64,000 nt of DNA, from assembly GCF_037996645.1 (NCBI RefSeq), contig NZ_JBBMXV010000005.1:1-64000 (forward strand), given 5' to 3'. Made by a program: the position numbers and the translations under genes. Origin of the DNA: Halalkalicoccus tibetensis (lineage in GTDB: Archaea; Halobacteriota; Halobacteria; Halobacteriales; Halalkalicoccaceae). Numbering within the stretch: the first letter of the stretch is position 1; every line of letters starts with the position of its first letter. Positions 9,871 through 17,955 of the stretch are shown here, piece after piece. The notes beneath the pieces are model-generated. The model had not been told where the DNA came from. It was given only the letters and a program-made list of their open reading frames with translations, and searched no databases.

Positions 9871-9960
9871 CCGTTGTCGGGAGTGGGACCTCTCAAGTAG
9901 GTCCGTGGCTAGAGCCGTCACCAGCCGTTCACGGGACGTACCTACTAGTACGCGTACCGT
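9871..9960. repeat. 90-bp dispersed repeat, copy 1
   Basis: This copy matches 12357-12446 at the same length. Best-conserved core: TAGAGCCGTCACCAG then CGTTCACGGGACGTA, ending TACCGT. GTCC...GGGAC and TGG...CCA pairs could fold into nested hairpins, as at IS200/IS605 ends. No transposase is near either copy. Confidence 0.7.
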
Positions 9961-10302
9961 ATGAGTAACCGCTTGCGTGGGTGGTAGGTTGGATCATATT
10001 AAATAATCAACCAATCCACTGCTGGGGAACACTAGGACCACGAACCTGAGCCACTGTTGGAGCATTCCGCTGTAGAGAAGGACAGGATCGAGAGCAATGT
10101 CGAGACGGAAAAGTGACCATCCACCGACCCCTTCGGAAAACCGATTCCATCAAATGGGGTGGTCCAGTCCCATTCATGTAGTAGATCCTCCTCAGGAACT
10201 ATCAGCGATTAGCAGACATGGAAGGCAACCGACTACACTCTGATTGGGCCGAGGTGATGAGTAGTCGAACCTACTGAAAACCGATATGCTATAGTGTCGA
10301 TA
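9961..10302. other. Gene-poor interval
   Basis: I see no gene. The sequence is moderately AT-rich, and the open frames present are short and of unlikely composition. It separates the ATPase debris from the small conserved gene at 10303. Confidence 0.4.
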
Positions 10303-10563
10303 CTATGACTGGATTTTATCGACGATCTCCTTCGCTTGTTCTTTCGCTTTCTCCTCACCAACGTTCTTTTTGATGAGTACGCTTTGCACTTCCCAATCAT
10401 CATTATCTTCTGTCTGGCCAGTGCGCACCTCTGCCCCCTCTGAAACGGATTCAGCGGGTTCATTCGCCCAATCCGGTGTACGGATCGTCTCATAGTTGTC
10501 GGGGTCACGAAACCGCACGTGAATATATTCATCCTCGGTTTCGACGGATTGAATCTCAGTCAT
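10303..10563 (-). CDS. Small conserved haloarchaeal protein, unknown function
   Basis: An 86-residue acidic soluble protein beginning MTEIQSVETEDEYIHVRF. Residues 1-60 look like a small beta-barrel or OB-like unit ('VRFRDPDNYETIRTPDWA', 'GAEVRTGQTEDNDDWEVQSVLI'). The tail is a charged helix, 'EEKAKEQAKEIVDKIQS'. The frame is open six codons further upstream, but the ATG at 10563 fits the conserved start as I recall similar proteins. Codon use and the excess of Asp/Glu support it as real. No catalytic motif seen; neighbours give no clue. Confidence 0.7.
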   Translation of the reverse strand: MTEIQSVETEDEYIHVRFRDPDNYETIRTPDWANEPAESVSEGAEVRTGQTEDNDDWEVQSVLIKKNVGEEKAKEQAKEIVDKIQS

Positions 10564-10864
10564 CAACTTGGAGCACGGCACGCAGACGCTAAATAGTGAG
10601 GGTGATTCGGTATCTTGATGAACGAACTGAGGAGATGTATATCCCTGTTTCTGGATTATTCTGCTTCGAAAACTCGTCCCTATAGTTACTGAGCAGAACC
10701 GTTACAGGGTTGTGACAGCTGAAGTAGCCCTATTTCTTGAATTCCCACACGCAACATGATAGAACGCAGATGGACTCGCTAGTACGGTATTGAGTACTGA
10801 CTAACTGCTTCGACCATTTCCCATACCAAAAATACGTAGGGATGAGAGATGGATAGCCGTCGAA

Positions 10865-11299
10865 CTATCGTTCATCCGGAGCGTAGCCAGGTGATTGGGC
10901 CTCGATTACTTTGGCAGCCTCCTCGAGCTGTTCAGCGTTCGTTGCGATCACATCATCGAGCGAAACGATGCCTTCGAGCTGCCCTTCATCATCGACAACT
11001 GGGAGTCGCCGAACCTTTGTCTCACCAAACTGAACTGCGAGATCGTAGGCCTCTGTGTCGGCTGACACCGTCTCGGGGTCCTCACTCATTAGCTCCTCAG
11101 CGGTCAAGCTCGTTGGATCGTCTTCTTGACCCACGGCGAGTCCGAGAGTACGATCAGTAACGATCCCGACCGGTTTGGAGTCCTCGGTGACGACAACCGC
11201 ACCAACCCGCTCATCATTCATCGTTTGAGCGATCTCTGTCGCTCCAGTATTCGGTTCAACTGTTACGACGTCCTCTCTTGCAAGATCTTGAGCAGGCAT
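10865..11299 (-). CDS. CBS-pair domain protein
   Basis: A cytoplasmic protein of about 144 residues made almost entirely of two CBS domains, which usually bind adenine nucleotides and act as an energy or redox sensor. CBS 1 ('LAREDVVTVEPNTGATEIAQ', 'VGAVVVTEDSKPVGIVTDR') spans residues 3-57. CBS 2 ('LMSEDPETVSADTEAYDLAV', 'RRLPVVDDEGQLEGIVSLDD') spans about 69-122. The frame extends upstream to 11356, but the ATG at 11299 places CBS 1 at the start, as in stand-alone family members. No partner gene adjoins it. Confidence 0.88.
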   Translation of the reverse strand: MPAQDLAREDVVTVEPNTGATEIAQTMNDERVGAVVVTEDSKPVGIVTDRTLGLAVGQEDDPTSLTAEELMSEDPETVSADTEAYDLAVQFGETKVRRLPVVDDEGQLEGIVSLDDVIATNAEQLEEAAKVIEAQSPGYAPDER

Positions 11300-11487
11300 T
11301 ACACTCTTCGGTACAATGCCTCTGTCAGTAAGTAGCTTGGTTGCAGACGCTACCATTTTACGAGCCGACTGCTCTTTATCGATCTCATCCGCTTCAACTG
11401 CTATGTGGCGGCTGATATAGACATAGACCTCAAGCCGCTACCAGGAAATATATCGATCAGTACAATTTCACAATGCCGAAAGCCGAT

Positions 11488-12150
11488 TCACTCTTCCGTT
11501 TCGTCACTGCCGGTGATTAACGTCGACTCAACGAGTTCGCTCATTCCCCGTCGGAGCCGTTCAGAGAGCGCTTGATGTGATAACCCGAGTTGCTCAGCAA
11601 GTTCTGTCTGTGTTACCGATCGTGGGACAGTGAAATAGCCGGCTTCAAATGCTGCGACGATCGTCTCACGTTGCGTTTCAATCAGACCGTGCTGGATATG
11701 GCCGTCGTCTGTGGCTTCATATATCGCTCCAACCGTCAGCGAAAAGCCCGCTTCTTGGAGATAATCATGAGCCTCAGAGAGTGCTTCTCGATCTGGAAAC
11801 AGAACGCGAAGGCTCCAGCTATCAACCGAACCAGTTGCGTGAGTAATTGTTCCCTCATGGTCGGTCAGAAGTGGAACGATTCGATCGATCGTCCCTGCCC
11901 ACGTCATTTGGTACGAGCGTTCGTCATCCATCTCCGAGAGCCTGGTTAGGTCCTCGACGGTTGGATCGTCGTCGAGGGTGGCTTCGAGTGCTGCAAAGTC
12001 GTCGGCGCGCGCCCATACGTACGGAGTGATTCGGTCTGGATCATTCGCAACGACTCGTTCGATTTCGATGATTGCCTCCGGGCATTCTATCAGCGTTTCT
12101 TCAAGCGCGAATTCGTCGGTTGGAATCTCGAATTCGAAGATCGTCGCCAT
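11488..12150 (-). CDS. HTH_10 (Bat-type) regulator, duplicated copy A
   Basis: A 220-residue regulator starting MATIFEFEIPTDEFALEETL. Residues 1-150 form the bacterio-opsin activator sensory domain ('YQMTWAGTIDRIVPLLTDHE'). Residues 160-210 are HTH_10 ('ETIVAAFEAGYF', 'TQTELAEQLGLSHQALSERL'). It is nearly identical to 53287-53949 at DNA level over long stretches, and both genes share the CATATGCATGGCG context at the start codon, so the pair arose by recent duplication or exchange. No obvious target gene adjoins either copy. Confidence 0.92.
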   Translation of the reverse strand: MATIFEFEIPTDEFALEETLIECPEAIIEIERVVANDPDRITPYVWARADDFAALEATLDDDPTVEDLTRLSEMDDERSYQMTWAGTIDRIVPLLTDHEGTITHATGSVDSWSLRVLFPDREALSEAHDYLQEAGFSLTVGAIYEATDDGHIQHGLIETQRETIVAAFEAGYFTVPRSVTQTELAEQLGLSHQALSERLRRGMSELVESTLITGSDETEE

Positions 12151-12616
12151 GCATATGTATTGTCATTTTCCGGGATAAGTGTGTACTGAGTTATGGTCTT
12201 GTCTCTGAAGTCTACTCTGGGCAATAATAGAAGCGTATTCTGTTGGCGTATAATGTGGGCCAGAAAGGGTATTCGGAGTCTTCCAACTACCTCATATAAC
12301 GTGTTCAGCGAGTTCCGGATCTCTATAGGATCACTGATGGCTTTATCCGTAGACAACCGTTGTCGAGAAGAGAACGTTCTACCAGGGTCCCTGGTTAGAG
12401 CCGTCACCAGTCGTTCACGGGACGTATCCATCACTAATTGTACCGTACAGCCATTTGCGTCACTATCAATCATCGCTCATGCAAAAAGTAGTCTCAATGG
12501 TTTCCGAGGGTCACTCGGAGGATTTTCGTATCGCGAGCGTACTGCTCACGGAGGATGGCTTAGAGTGCATAGAAATCCTTATCAATTGAATAATTAATTA
12601 ACAATAGGAAATACTC
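12151..12616. other. Intergenic region holding repeat copy 2
   Basis: No gene seen. It contains the divergent promoters of the Bat-type regulator (left) and the SDR gene (right), plus the 90-bp repeat at 12357-12446. The last 60 bp before the SDR start are strongly AT-rich (TTGAATAATTAATTAAC near 12585), a plausible archaeal promoter element. Confidence 0.45.
12357..12446. repeat. 90-bp dispersed repeat, copy 2
   Basis: Same length and order as 9871-9960, with about 70-80% identity by eye and a well-conserved 3' half. GTCCC...GGGAC and CTGGT...ACCAG can pair as nested stems. It is possibly one end of a lost IS200/IS605-like element, or a small MITE. Confidence 0.7.
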
Positions 12617-13453
12617 ATGAACGGACTAGATGGGAATACGGCTGTCGTAACGGGAGCCGCATCAGGAATTGGACGCGAATCGGCACGTCGCTTCGCTGAG
12701 GAAGGAGCAAACGTCGTCGTCGCGGACATCGATGTAACGGCTGATCGTGAGACAGTCGATCTGATTGAGGATGCCGGCGGCAACGCGACGTTTGCCGAGG
12801 TCGATGTTTCCGATTCCAAGTCGGTCGAGCGAATGGTTGACGTTGCGGTCGACACCTATGGAAGCCTCGATTTCGCGCACAACAACGCGGGGATCCTCAC
12901 AGGCTTTTCGGGGGTCACCGACATCACAGACGAACAGTGGGAACGGATCATTGCTATCAACCTGAAAGGCATCTGGACCTGCATGAAGGCCGAGCTCCCC
13001 GTCATGGAGAGACAGGGCGGTGGCGCGATCGTCAACACGGCCTCCGAGGCTGGCTTAGTGGGGATGGGCGGACTCTCCAGCTATTCAGCCAGCAAACACG
13101 GCGTTGTCGGCCTGACGAAATCAGCTGCCCTCGAGTACGCCAGTCGTGACATCCGAATCAACGCGATCGCTCCAGGTCCCACGAAGACGAACATCCAGTC
13201 GGGGCTGTTGAGTGGAACGGGCGAGTCGTCGATACCGCTGTTGAATCGGATCGGGATGGCAGTCGACCTAGTCCGAATGGCGATCCGGACGATCCGGGCC
13301 GACTATGATACGTCGGCGATGCGGGACGTGCCAATGGACCGCATCGCTGAGCCTGAAGAGATGGCCGGTGCGGTTGCATTCCTCTGTTCGTCCGATGCAT
13401 CGTATATCACAGGCCATACACTGCCCGTTGACGGCGGTCAGGCGGTTGATTGA
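12617..13453 (+). CDS. Short-chain dehydrogenase/reductase
   Basis: A 278-residue NAD(P)-dependent oxidoreductase. Residues 8-20 carry the cofactor motif TGAASGIG. An acidic residue after beta-2 (VVADIDV) suggests NAD preference. NNAG is at about 90, and the catalytic Ser-Tyr-Lys set lies in 'TASEAGLVG' and 'YSASK'. Residues 195-240 hold an insertion not seen in 250-residue members ('IPLLNRIGMAVDLVRMAIR'), before the usual 'PEEMAGAVAFLCSSDASYITG' and 'DGGQ'. Substrate cannot be read. It lies 30 bp from the converging esterase remnant; such SDR and esterase genes often accompany ketone or ester catabolism, but no pathway is complete here. Confidence 0.9.
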   Translation: MNGLDGNTAVVTGAASGIGRESARRFAEEGANVVVADIDVTADRETVDLIEDAGGNATFAEVDVSDSKSVERMVDVAVDTYGSLDFAHNNAGILTGFSGVTDITDEQWERIIAINLKGIWTCMKAELPVMERQGGGAIVNTASEAGLVGMGGLSSYSASKHGVVGLTKSAALEYASRDIRINAIAPGPTKTNIQSGLLSGTGESSIPLLNRIGMAVDLVRMAIRTIRADYDTSAMRDVPMDRIAEPEEMAGAVAFLCSSDASYITGHTLPVDGGQAVD

Positions 13454-13482
13454 ATATAGACTACACGAGGCTTCTCAAGGAG

Positions 13483-13932
13483 TCAGTTCTCGGTGTGCAT
13501 CTCCGCGAGATCCACACCGACCGCCCTGATCGCTTCGCGAGTCTGGTCGATGTCGCGAAACGTCATGAACCCGTGAACCATGTCGTCGTAGTTCCTGTAT
13601 CGAGTGGAAACACCGTCGCGGACGAGCTGTTCGGCATACGCTTTCCCACCGTCACGCAGCGGGTCGAATCCCGCTGTGACGATCGTGGCGGGCGCGACGT
13701 TGGAGAGGTCGCAGGCGTTTGCCGGGTCCGCATACGGGTTCCGCCGGTGAATATCGTTCACGTAGTAACAGCGGTTGAACCGCTCCATATCGTCCTCGCT
13801 GAGGACGATCCCTGTATTCTTCTGGACGGATTCCTGATCTTCTTCGATGCCGACAGCGGGATAGAGAAGGACCTGGGAGGAGATCTCGGGACCACCGCGC
13901 TCGGCGGCCATAAGCGCCCTAGCCACGGTATG
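13483..13932 (-). pseudogene. C-terminal part of an alpha/beta-hydrolase (hormone-sensitive-lipase family)
   Basis: The frame carries the last ~145 residues of an esterase. 'PATIVTAGFDPLRDGG' contains the catalytic aspartate region, and 'MVHGFMTF' contains the catalytic histidine. The oxyanion HGGG and the nucleophile GDSAGG segments are missing: homology begins at 'VARALMAAERGG', just after where GDSAGGNLA should end. The ATG at 13992 lies in unrelated sequence. The gene has lost its 5' two thirds and cannot be active. It converges on the SDR gene. Confidence 0.8.
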
Positions 13933-14138
13933 TGATATCGATAAAAGGTATGCTGTGTGTTGGTGCCGCCAGTTGATGGCAGGCTGATGCACGTATTAGG
14001 CGCGAACGACATTGGTCGCTCAACCAACGAAACGTTCTCGCCCAGCGAATCGAATCCCCTATGCGTCCCGTCGGCGGATCGGGGGATAGAGTGTCTATTC
14101 TGGACCAGTCTGATGACGATCCGGGCCCGGGTGATACG

Positions 14139-15143
14139 ATGCAGGAGCGAGCAAGCGACGCTCGTCTCAAGAGATGGATCCTCCTTGATGCGAATCGCTG
14201 GAGCATCGTCGGCATCCTGACAATCAGCTTCTTCGCCATGCTCGTCGCGTTCATCGCCGCCAGTCCGGCTCCGGTCACGATCCTTCAAACCGAGTCATCG
14301 GTGAACTTCGTGTTCTCGTCGCTTGTTACCGGTGTCATCACCGCCGTCACGCTGATCCTAGGGATCAATCAGCTCGTGATTGCTCAGGAACTTGGTCCGC
14401 TTGGGAAGCAGCGCAATCGGATGCAGGGTGCAATGGACTTTCGCCAGAACGTTGAGGATGTCGCAGGACTGACCGTGAGCCCTACCGAACCAGCCACGTT
14501 CTTCCGGGCGCTCGTCGAAGCAAGCCAGAAGCAGGCAGACACGGTTCGGAATGCGATGGGCGACGATACTACAGGGGACGTCCGTGAAGAGATCGAGAAG
14601 TATATCGACGATATCACCGACAACGCATCGGACGTTAGCGATCAACTGAAGGGAACGGAGTTCGGGACGTTTCAGGTTCTCAATGCGGCGTTGGACTACG
14701 ACTATTCGCGGAAGATACACACCGGACGTCGCCTACAGAATGAATACCGATCCTCCCTTTCTGAGGAAGTGTTGAACGAGTTCGACGATCTTCTGGATAT
14801 CCTACGGTTTCTGGGCCCAGCTCGGGAACACTTCAAGACGTTCTACTTTCAATGGGAGCTAATTAACCTCTCGCATGCAATCCTCTATACGGCGGTCCCG
14901 GCGCTCATCACTGCTTTCACGATGATTCTGTTCTTCGATCCGAGGTTCGTTTCTGGGACGGTACTTGGCATGAATACCACCCTGCTGGTGGTGTGTGCTA
15001 CGGTAACAATCGGGACCATCCCGTTCATCGTACTGTTAGCGTATATCCTCCGCATCGCTACTGTAGCGAAGCGGACACTAGCAGTGGGACCGTTCACACT
15101 TCGGGAATCGGGTGAATCGGAGGACATTCACTGGGAGGAGTAA
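14139..15143 (+). CDS. Four-TM haloarchaeal membrane protein, unknown function
   Basis: A 334-residue integral membrane protein. Two N-terminal segments ('IVGILTISFFAMLVAFIAA', 'FVFSSLVTGVITAVTLILG') are followed by a long cytoplasmic, mostly helical domain, residues 80-225, rich in charged residues. Two more segments follow ('AVPALITAFTMILFF', 'TTLLVVCATVTIGTIPFIV'). The ATG at 14139 is preferred over one at 14061 because the upstream residues are low-quality sequence. I recall similar uncharacterised proteins in haloarchaea but no assigned role. It stands alone after the truncated esterase. Confidence 0.72.
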   Translation: MQERASDARLKRWILLDANRWSIVGILTISFFAMLVAFIAASPAPVTILQTESSVNFVFSSLVTGVITAVTLILGINQLVIAQELGPLGKQRNRMQGAMDFRQNVEDVAGLTVSPTEPATFFRALVEASQKQADTVRNAMGDDTTGDVREEIEKYIDDITDNASDVSDQLKGTEFGTFQVLNAALDYDYSRKIHTGRRLQNEYRSSLSEEVLNEFDDLLDILRFLGPAREHFKTFYFQWELINLSHAILYTAVPALITAFTMILFFDPRFVSGTVLGMNTTLLVVCATVTIGTIPFIVLLAYILRIATVAKRTLAVGPFTLRESGESEDIHWEE

Positions 15144-15184
15144 ATTCGAATTTGTCCAATAGGCGAGGACTCACGGCTATACGC

Positions 15185-15533
15185 TTTCACCTGCGTTCTA
15201 CCGCCGCTTTACTCGTCAATTTGACGTCGACAATCCGCGTAGCTCCATCGTTTCGTTTGATGAGCCATTGGAATTGGTGCTCGCCACTTGTACGTGCTTT
15301 ATTAATCTGACTGAGACCTCCTCTTGGCTGTATGCAGGATGGTCTGCGCTGAAATCCGAGATATGCATATTGGTGAGCTCGTTACTCGAATAGCCATAAA
15401 GATGCTCTGCAGCTTGGTTTGCGTCGAGAATCGCTCCTGTTTCTGCATCATGAACGAGAATTCCATCTTCGACAGAATGGAAGATTTCCTCGTAGGTCAG
15501 GGACTCTGATTTGTTGTGGTCAGATCTCGTCAT
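15185..15533 (-). pseudogene. Frameshifted PAS-domain fragment of a sensor kinase
   Basis: It starts at MTRSDHNKSESLTYEEIFHS with a good PAS core ('VEDGILVHDAETGAILDANQAA', residues 20-41, abridged in places by divergence). After 'PAYSQE', at about 15330, the frame shifts. The next frame continues the domain as 'GLSQINKARTSGEHQFQWL' and 'IKRNDGATRIVDVKLTS', then stops at about 15185. The histidine kinase part is absent. Both the frameshift and the 3' truncation make it non-functional. It is isolated from other signalling genes. Confidence 0.75.
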
Positions 15534-15724
15534 ACGTTATTACAATTTTAATCCTACATATAGATTTATCAACACCAAAAATCTACTCAGTCGGAATATC
15601 GATATTACATCGACAATATCTGGTCTCAGTGGATAGCAGATCGGCTGGATCTATGCTATAATTGCTCTCTTATTAGAGAAAAAGCACAGGTCGCTAACGA
15701 AACCCAGAACCCTGAGTAATACAA

Positions 15725-15820
15725 CGTTGCACAAGGTATTGTCTGACTGATCATACCGTGGTGTGATCTGCTCGCAAAGATAGAACCGGCGAACTCGTTT
15801 CTCCTCCCTACACTATTATT
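15725..15820. repeat. TCACACC-palindrome repeat, copy 1 (partial)
   Basis: It begins GTTGCACAAGGTATTGTCTG, continues through TACCGTGGTGTGA and 'GAACC...CTCGTTTCT', and matches 26866 onward for about 90 bp. Its left end carries one arm of the CCTTGTGCAAC element family. The flanking 15534-15954 interval shows no gene. Confidence 0.65.
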
Positions 15821-15954
15821 CACAGACAAACGATATTGACTACATTATAATCGATTCACGAGAAAGGGCAGGAGTGAAACAACTCCTTAGTAGAAGCGTT
15901 GCCGGAAATGTTGTTCAGAAACTATATAATGGTCATGGAATGATAAATTATACA

Positions 15955-16311
15955 TTATATATAGTGTTCGAATTTATGAGCTGCAGATGCACCTGCTATC
16001 ATGATAGTTACACTGGCTACAGTGGATAGGATGATTTCTGGGCCTAGTTCAGATGTAATATTCACCGCGGCGACGATGAGTATAAACAGAGCAAAAGCAA
16101 TAGCGATATACGCGGTAATTTTACGCCACTGAATCCATACAAATATAACTGTAACTGCTGCACTTGATAGAACGACTAACGCATCTCCATCATCGTATAC
16201 CCAAACAGTGAGGTCTAACGGCTGTACCCATGGAAAAAACCCTCCTAGTATCACACCAAGGGCTGCCACAAGCATTACCTGACGTTCTGTCCGAGCCGTT
16301 TTCTCTACCAT
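15955..16311 (-). CDS. Small four-TM membrane protein
   Basis: A 118-residue hydrophobic protein with four predicted membrane segments ('VMLVAALGVILGGFFPWV', 'ALVVLSSAAVTVIFVWI', 'ITAYIAIAFALFILIVAAV', 'IILSTVASVTIMIAGAS'). The ATG at 16311 (MVEKTARTERQ) directly precedes the first segment and is preferred to the one at 16347. The upstream region is AT-rich. No motif points to transport or catalysis; it resembles many uncharacterised small membrane proteins on halophile plasmids. Confidence 0.6.
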   Translation of the reverse strand: MVEKTARTERQVMLVAALGVILGGFFPWVQPLDLTVWVYDDGDALVVLSSAAVTVIFVWIQWRKITAYIAIAFALFILIVAAVNITSELGPEIILSTVASVTIMIAGASAAHKFEHYI

Positions 16312-16471
16312 TTCTCTATCTATCCGGCTTCCATGGCTTGAACCCACATTATATCGTGTGTCTCTCAGATGCGGACATAATGCTGTCTATCTGACGTCAC
16401 ATATTATTACTATTCATTCAACCTATAAAATGGCAAACTCCAGCTCATACCAGTAGCTATATCGACTTTAG

Positions 16472-16663
16472 TCACGACGTGTTCGTATCGGTATCGTCGT
16501 TCGACTGGACGCTTGGATGTGGTTCGGTCGGTGCACATGCTTTCCAGTCGGCGTTCTCTTCTGCTCCGAGTTGCTCGTTAAACAATCGAGTTGCACGCGC
16601 CGAATGCTGCAACCGATCTGTGTCGCTCGTTAGTGCCCAGTAGGCAGACTTGTGTTCGACCAA
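16472..16663 (-). pseudogene. Probable C-terminal fragment of a haloarchaeal accessory protein
   Basis: A frame of 63 residues, opening only with TTG: 'VEHKSAYWALTSDTDRLQHS', 'ARATRLFNEQLGAEENADW' and an acidic tail. Composition is halophile-like, so it was probably coding, but there is no good start and the upstream part seems lost. I do not recognise the family. Confidence 0.35.
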
Positions 16664-16749
16664 CTCTTGGGATTTAAGCCCGGGTCAGCGCTGTTCTTAC
16701 TGTGTCCGGTTCGAGATCGAGCTGTCTGGCGATCTCTGTGATCTCTATA

Positions 16750-17327
16750 ATGGTATCGTTCCGGGACCTCGGTCTATCGAGCTACGAGGAAAAGTCTATA
16801 GAACACTGCTCAAGGTGAGAATGGCTTCCGCCGAGGAACTTTCCGAGGAAAGCGGTGTTCCGATGGGTCGAATTTACGATGTGTTGAACGGACTCGAATC
16901 ACTCGATCTTGCTCACTGTAATCCGGAAAGCCATCCACGAGTCTATTCGCCAGTCGATTCCGAGACGACGATCGATCGCCTGTTACGTAACCGGAAACGA
17001 GACCTTGAAGTCGAACATACTCGTTACGAGAACGTCGCAGCGGAGCTTCGTTCACAGCTCGGAGGTCAGCCACCGATTGATGGACGGTTCTGGGTGACCA
17101 GAACACGTGATGCTGAAACCGAGTTCGTCCACGCTCAGATTGAGCGATTTTCTGATGCCACTGATGAGGTATTGATAGTTGCGGACTCGGTATTATTACA
17201 TCAATTTCCAAACGTTACAGATGCCGTCCAGAACTGGTTGGAACCATTACAAGAAGACTCGATTCACGTTCGAATTCTCTTATCCGATGGGAATAGAATC
17301 TCCGTGCCCAAGCTCAGAGAACAGTGA
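16750..17327 (+). pseudogene. TrmB-family regulator with an N-terminal frameshift
   Basis: TrmB proteins control sugar and central metabolism genes in archaea. The ATG at 16750 begins 'MVSFRDLGLSSYEE', the usual N-terminus. At the run of four As (16790-16793) homology jumps to the frame reading 'KVYRTLLKVRMASAEELSEE', 'SGVPMGRIYDVLNGLE' and onward to 17327. One extra A would restore the gene. The C-terminal effector domain runs to 'RILLSDGNRISVPKL' and ends short of the usual length. It is either a true pseudogene or a sequencing error in the homopolymer. Confidence 0.75.
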
Positions 17328-17510
17328 CCGATTCGAGTCATAGCGAAGAAGTTCAGTCCTAATCCCCTCCTGTTCCGGTGGGTTCCACAGATGCGGTTGT
17401 TCAGCTGGGAGTTTCTCTCGATAATCCTCTTCTAAAAACGTCGTGACAGTTCGGGATGCTATCTGACGAAGGTGGCTGAAATCGGTATAGCGGGCTCTAT
17501 TCGCCTTCAT
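17280..17510 (-). CDS. Uncertain small ORF coupled to the HPP remnant
   Basis: A 76-residue frame (MKANRARYTDFSHLRQIA...) whose ATG overlaps the stop of the HPP-remnant frame as ATGA. This spacing is typical of coupled haloarchaeal genes. The sequence 'FLEEDYREKLPAEQPHLWNPP' looks protein-like. However, its 3' end overlaps the TrmB frame by about 48 bp on the other strand, so one of the two is likely chance. No family recognised. Confidence 0.3.
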   Translation of the reverse strand: MKANRARYTDFSHLRQIASRTVTTFLEEDYREKLPAEQPHLWNPPEQEGIRTELLRYDSNRSLFSELGHGDSIPIG

Positions 17511-17797
17511 CGTAGCGAGAACCAGGTCATTCGTATCGAACCGTGTTGCATCGAGTATCTGTGCGGATATTCATCGTCATCATTGACAGGACGAGAATCT
17601 TCGGGCTCAAATCCAAGGTACTTGGCTGTCGGGTAGAGCACCTTTTCATGGAGAACGTAGAGGAGGACAACGGAGCCCATGATAATCCCGATGTTGATCG
17701 GACCCGTAAGAAGGCCAAGCACAACGATCAGCGTCGTGGCGCAGGCCGCCGGGTGGTTGGTCTCACCCTTATGCCCGTTCCGGACGGAGAACGGCAT
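17507..17797 (-). pseudogene. C-terminal remnant of an HPP-family membrane protein
   Basis: HPP proteins are small four-TM proteins, some of which carry nitrite. Homology starts at 'TNHPAACATTLIVVLGLLTG' and covers the last two segments ('IGIIMGSVVLLYVLHEKVLYP') and a C-terminal tail. The intact homologue is at 20352-20873 ('TNHAPACATTLIVSLGLLST'). The first two segments are missing; upstream residues of the frame are unrelated. The break lies at about 17765. Confidence 0.78.
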
Positions 17798-17955
17798 GAT
17801 CCGTCGGAACCGTGGACGTTTCGCCCGCAGCCTCGCTGTTCGTTTTGAATACTTACAGCTTCTAAAGAATCTGGAATTGAACGTATGGAATATTGCAGGG
17901 CTTGGAATAATTCAATTCATAACCACTAAGAATCGCGAACGGTAAGGAGTCGTCG

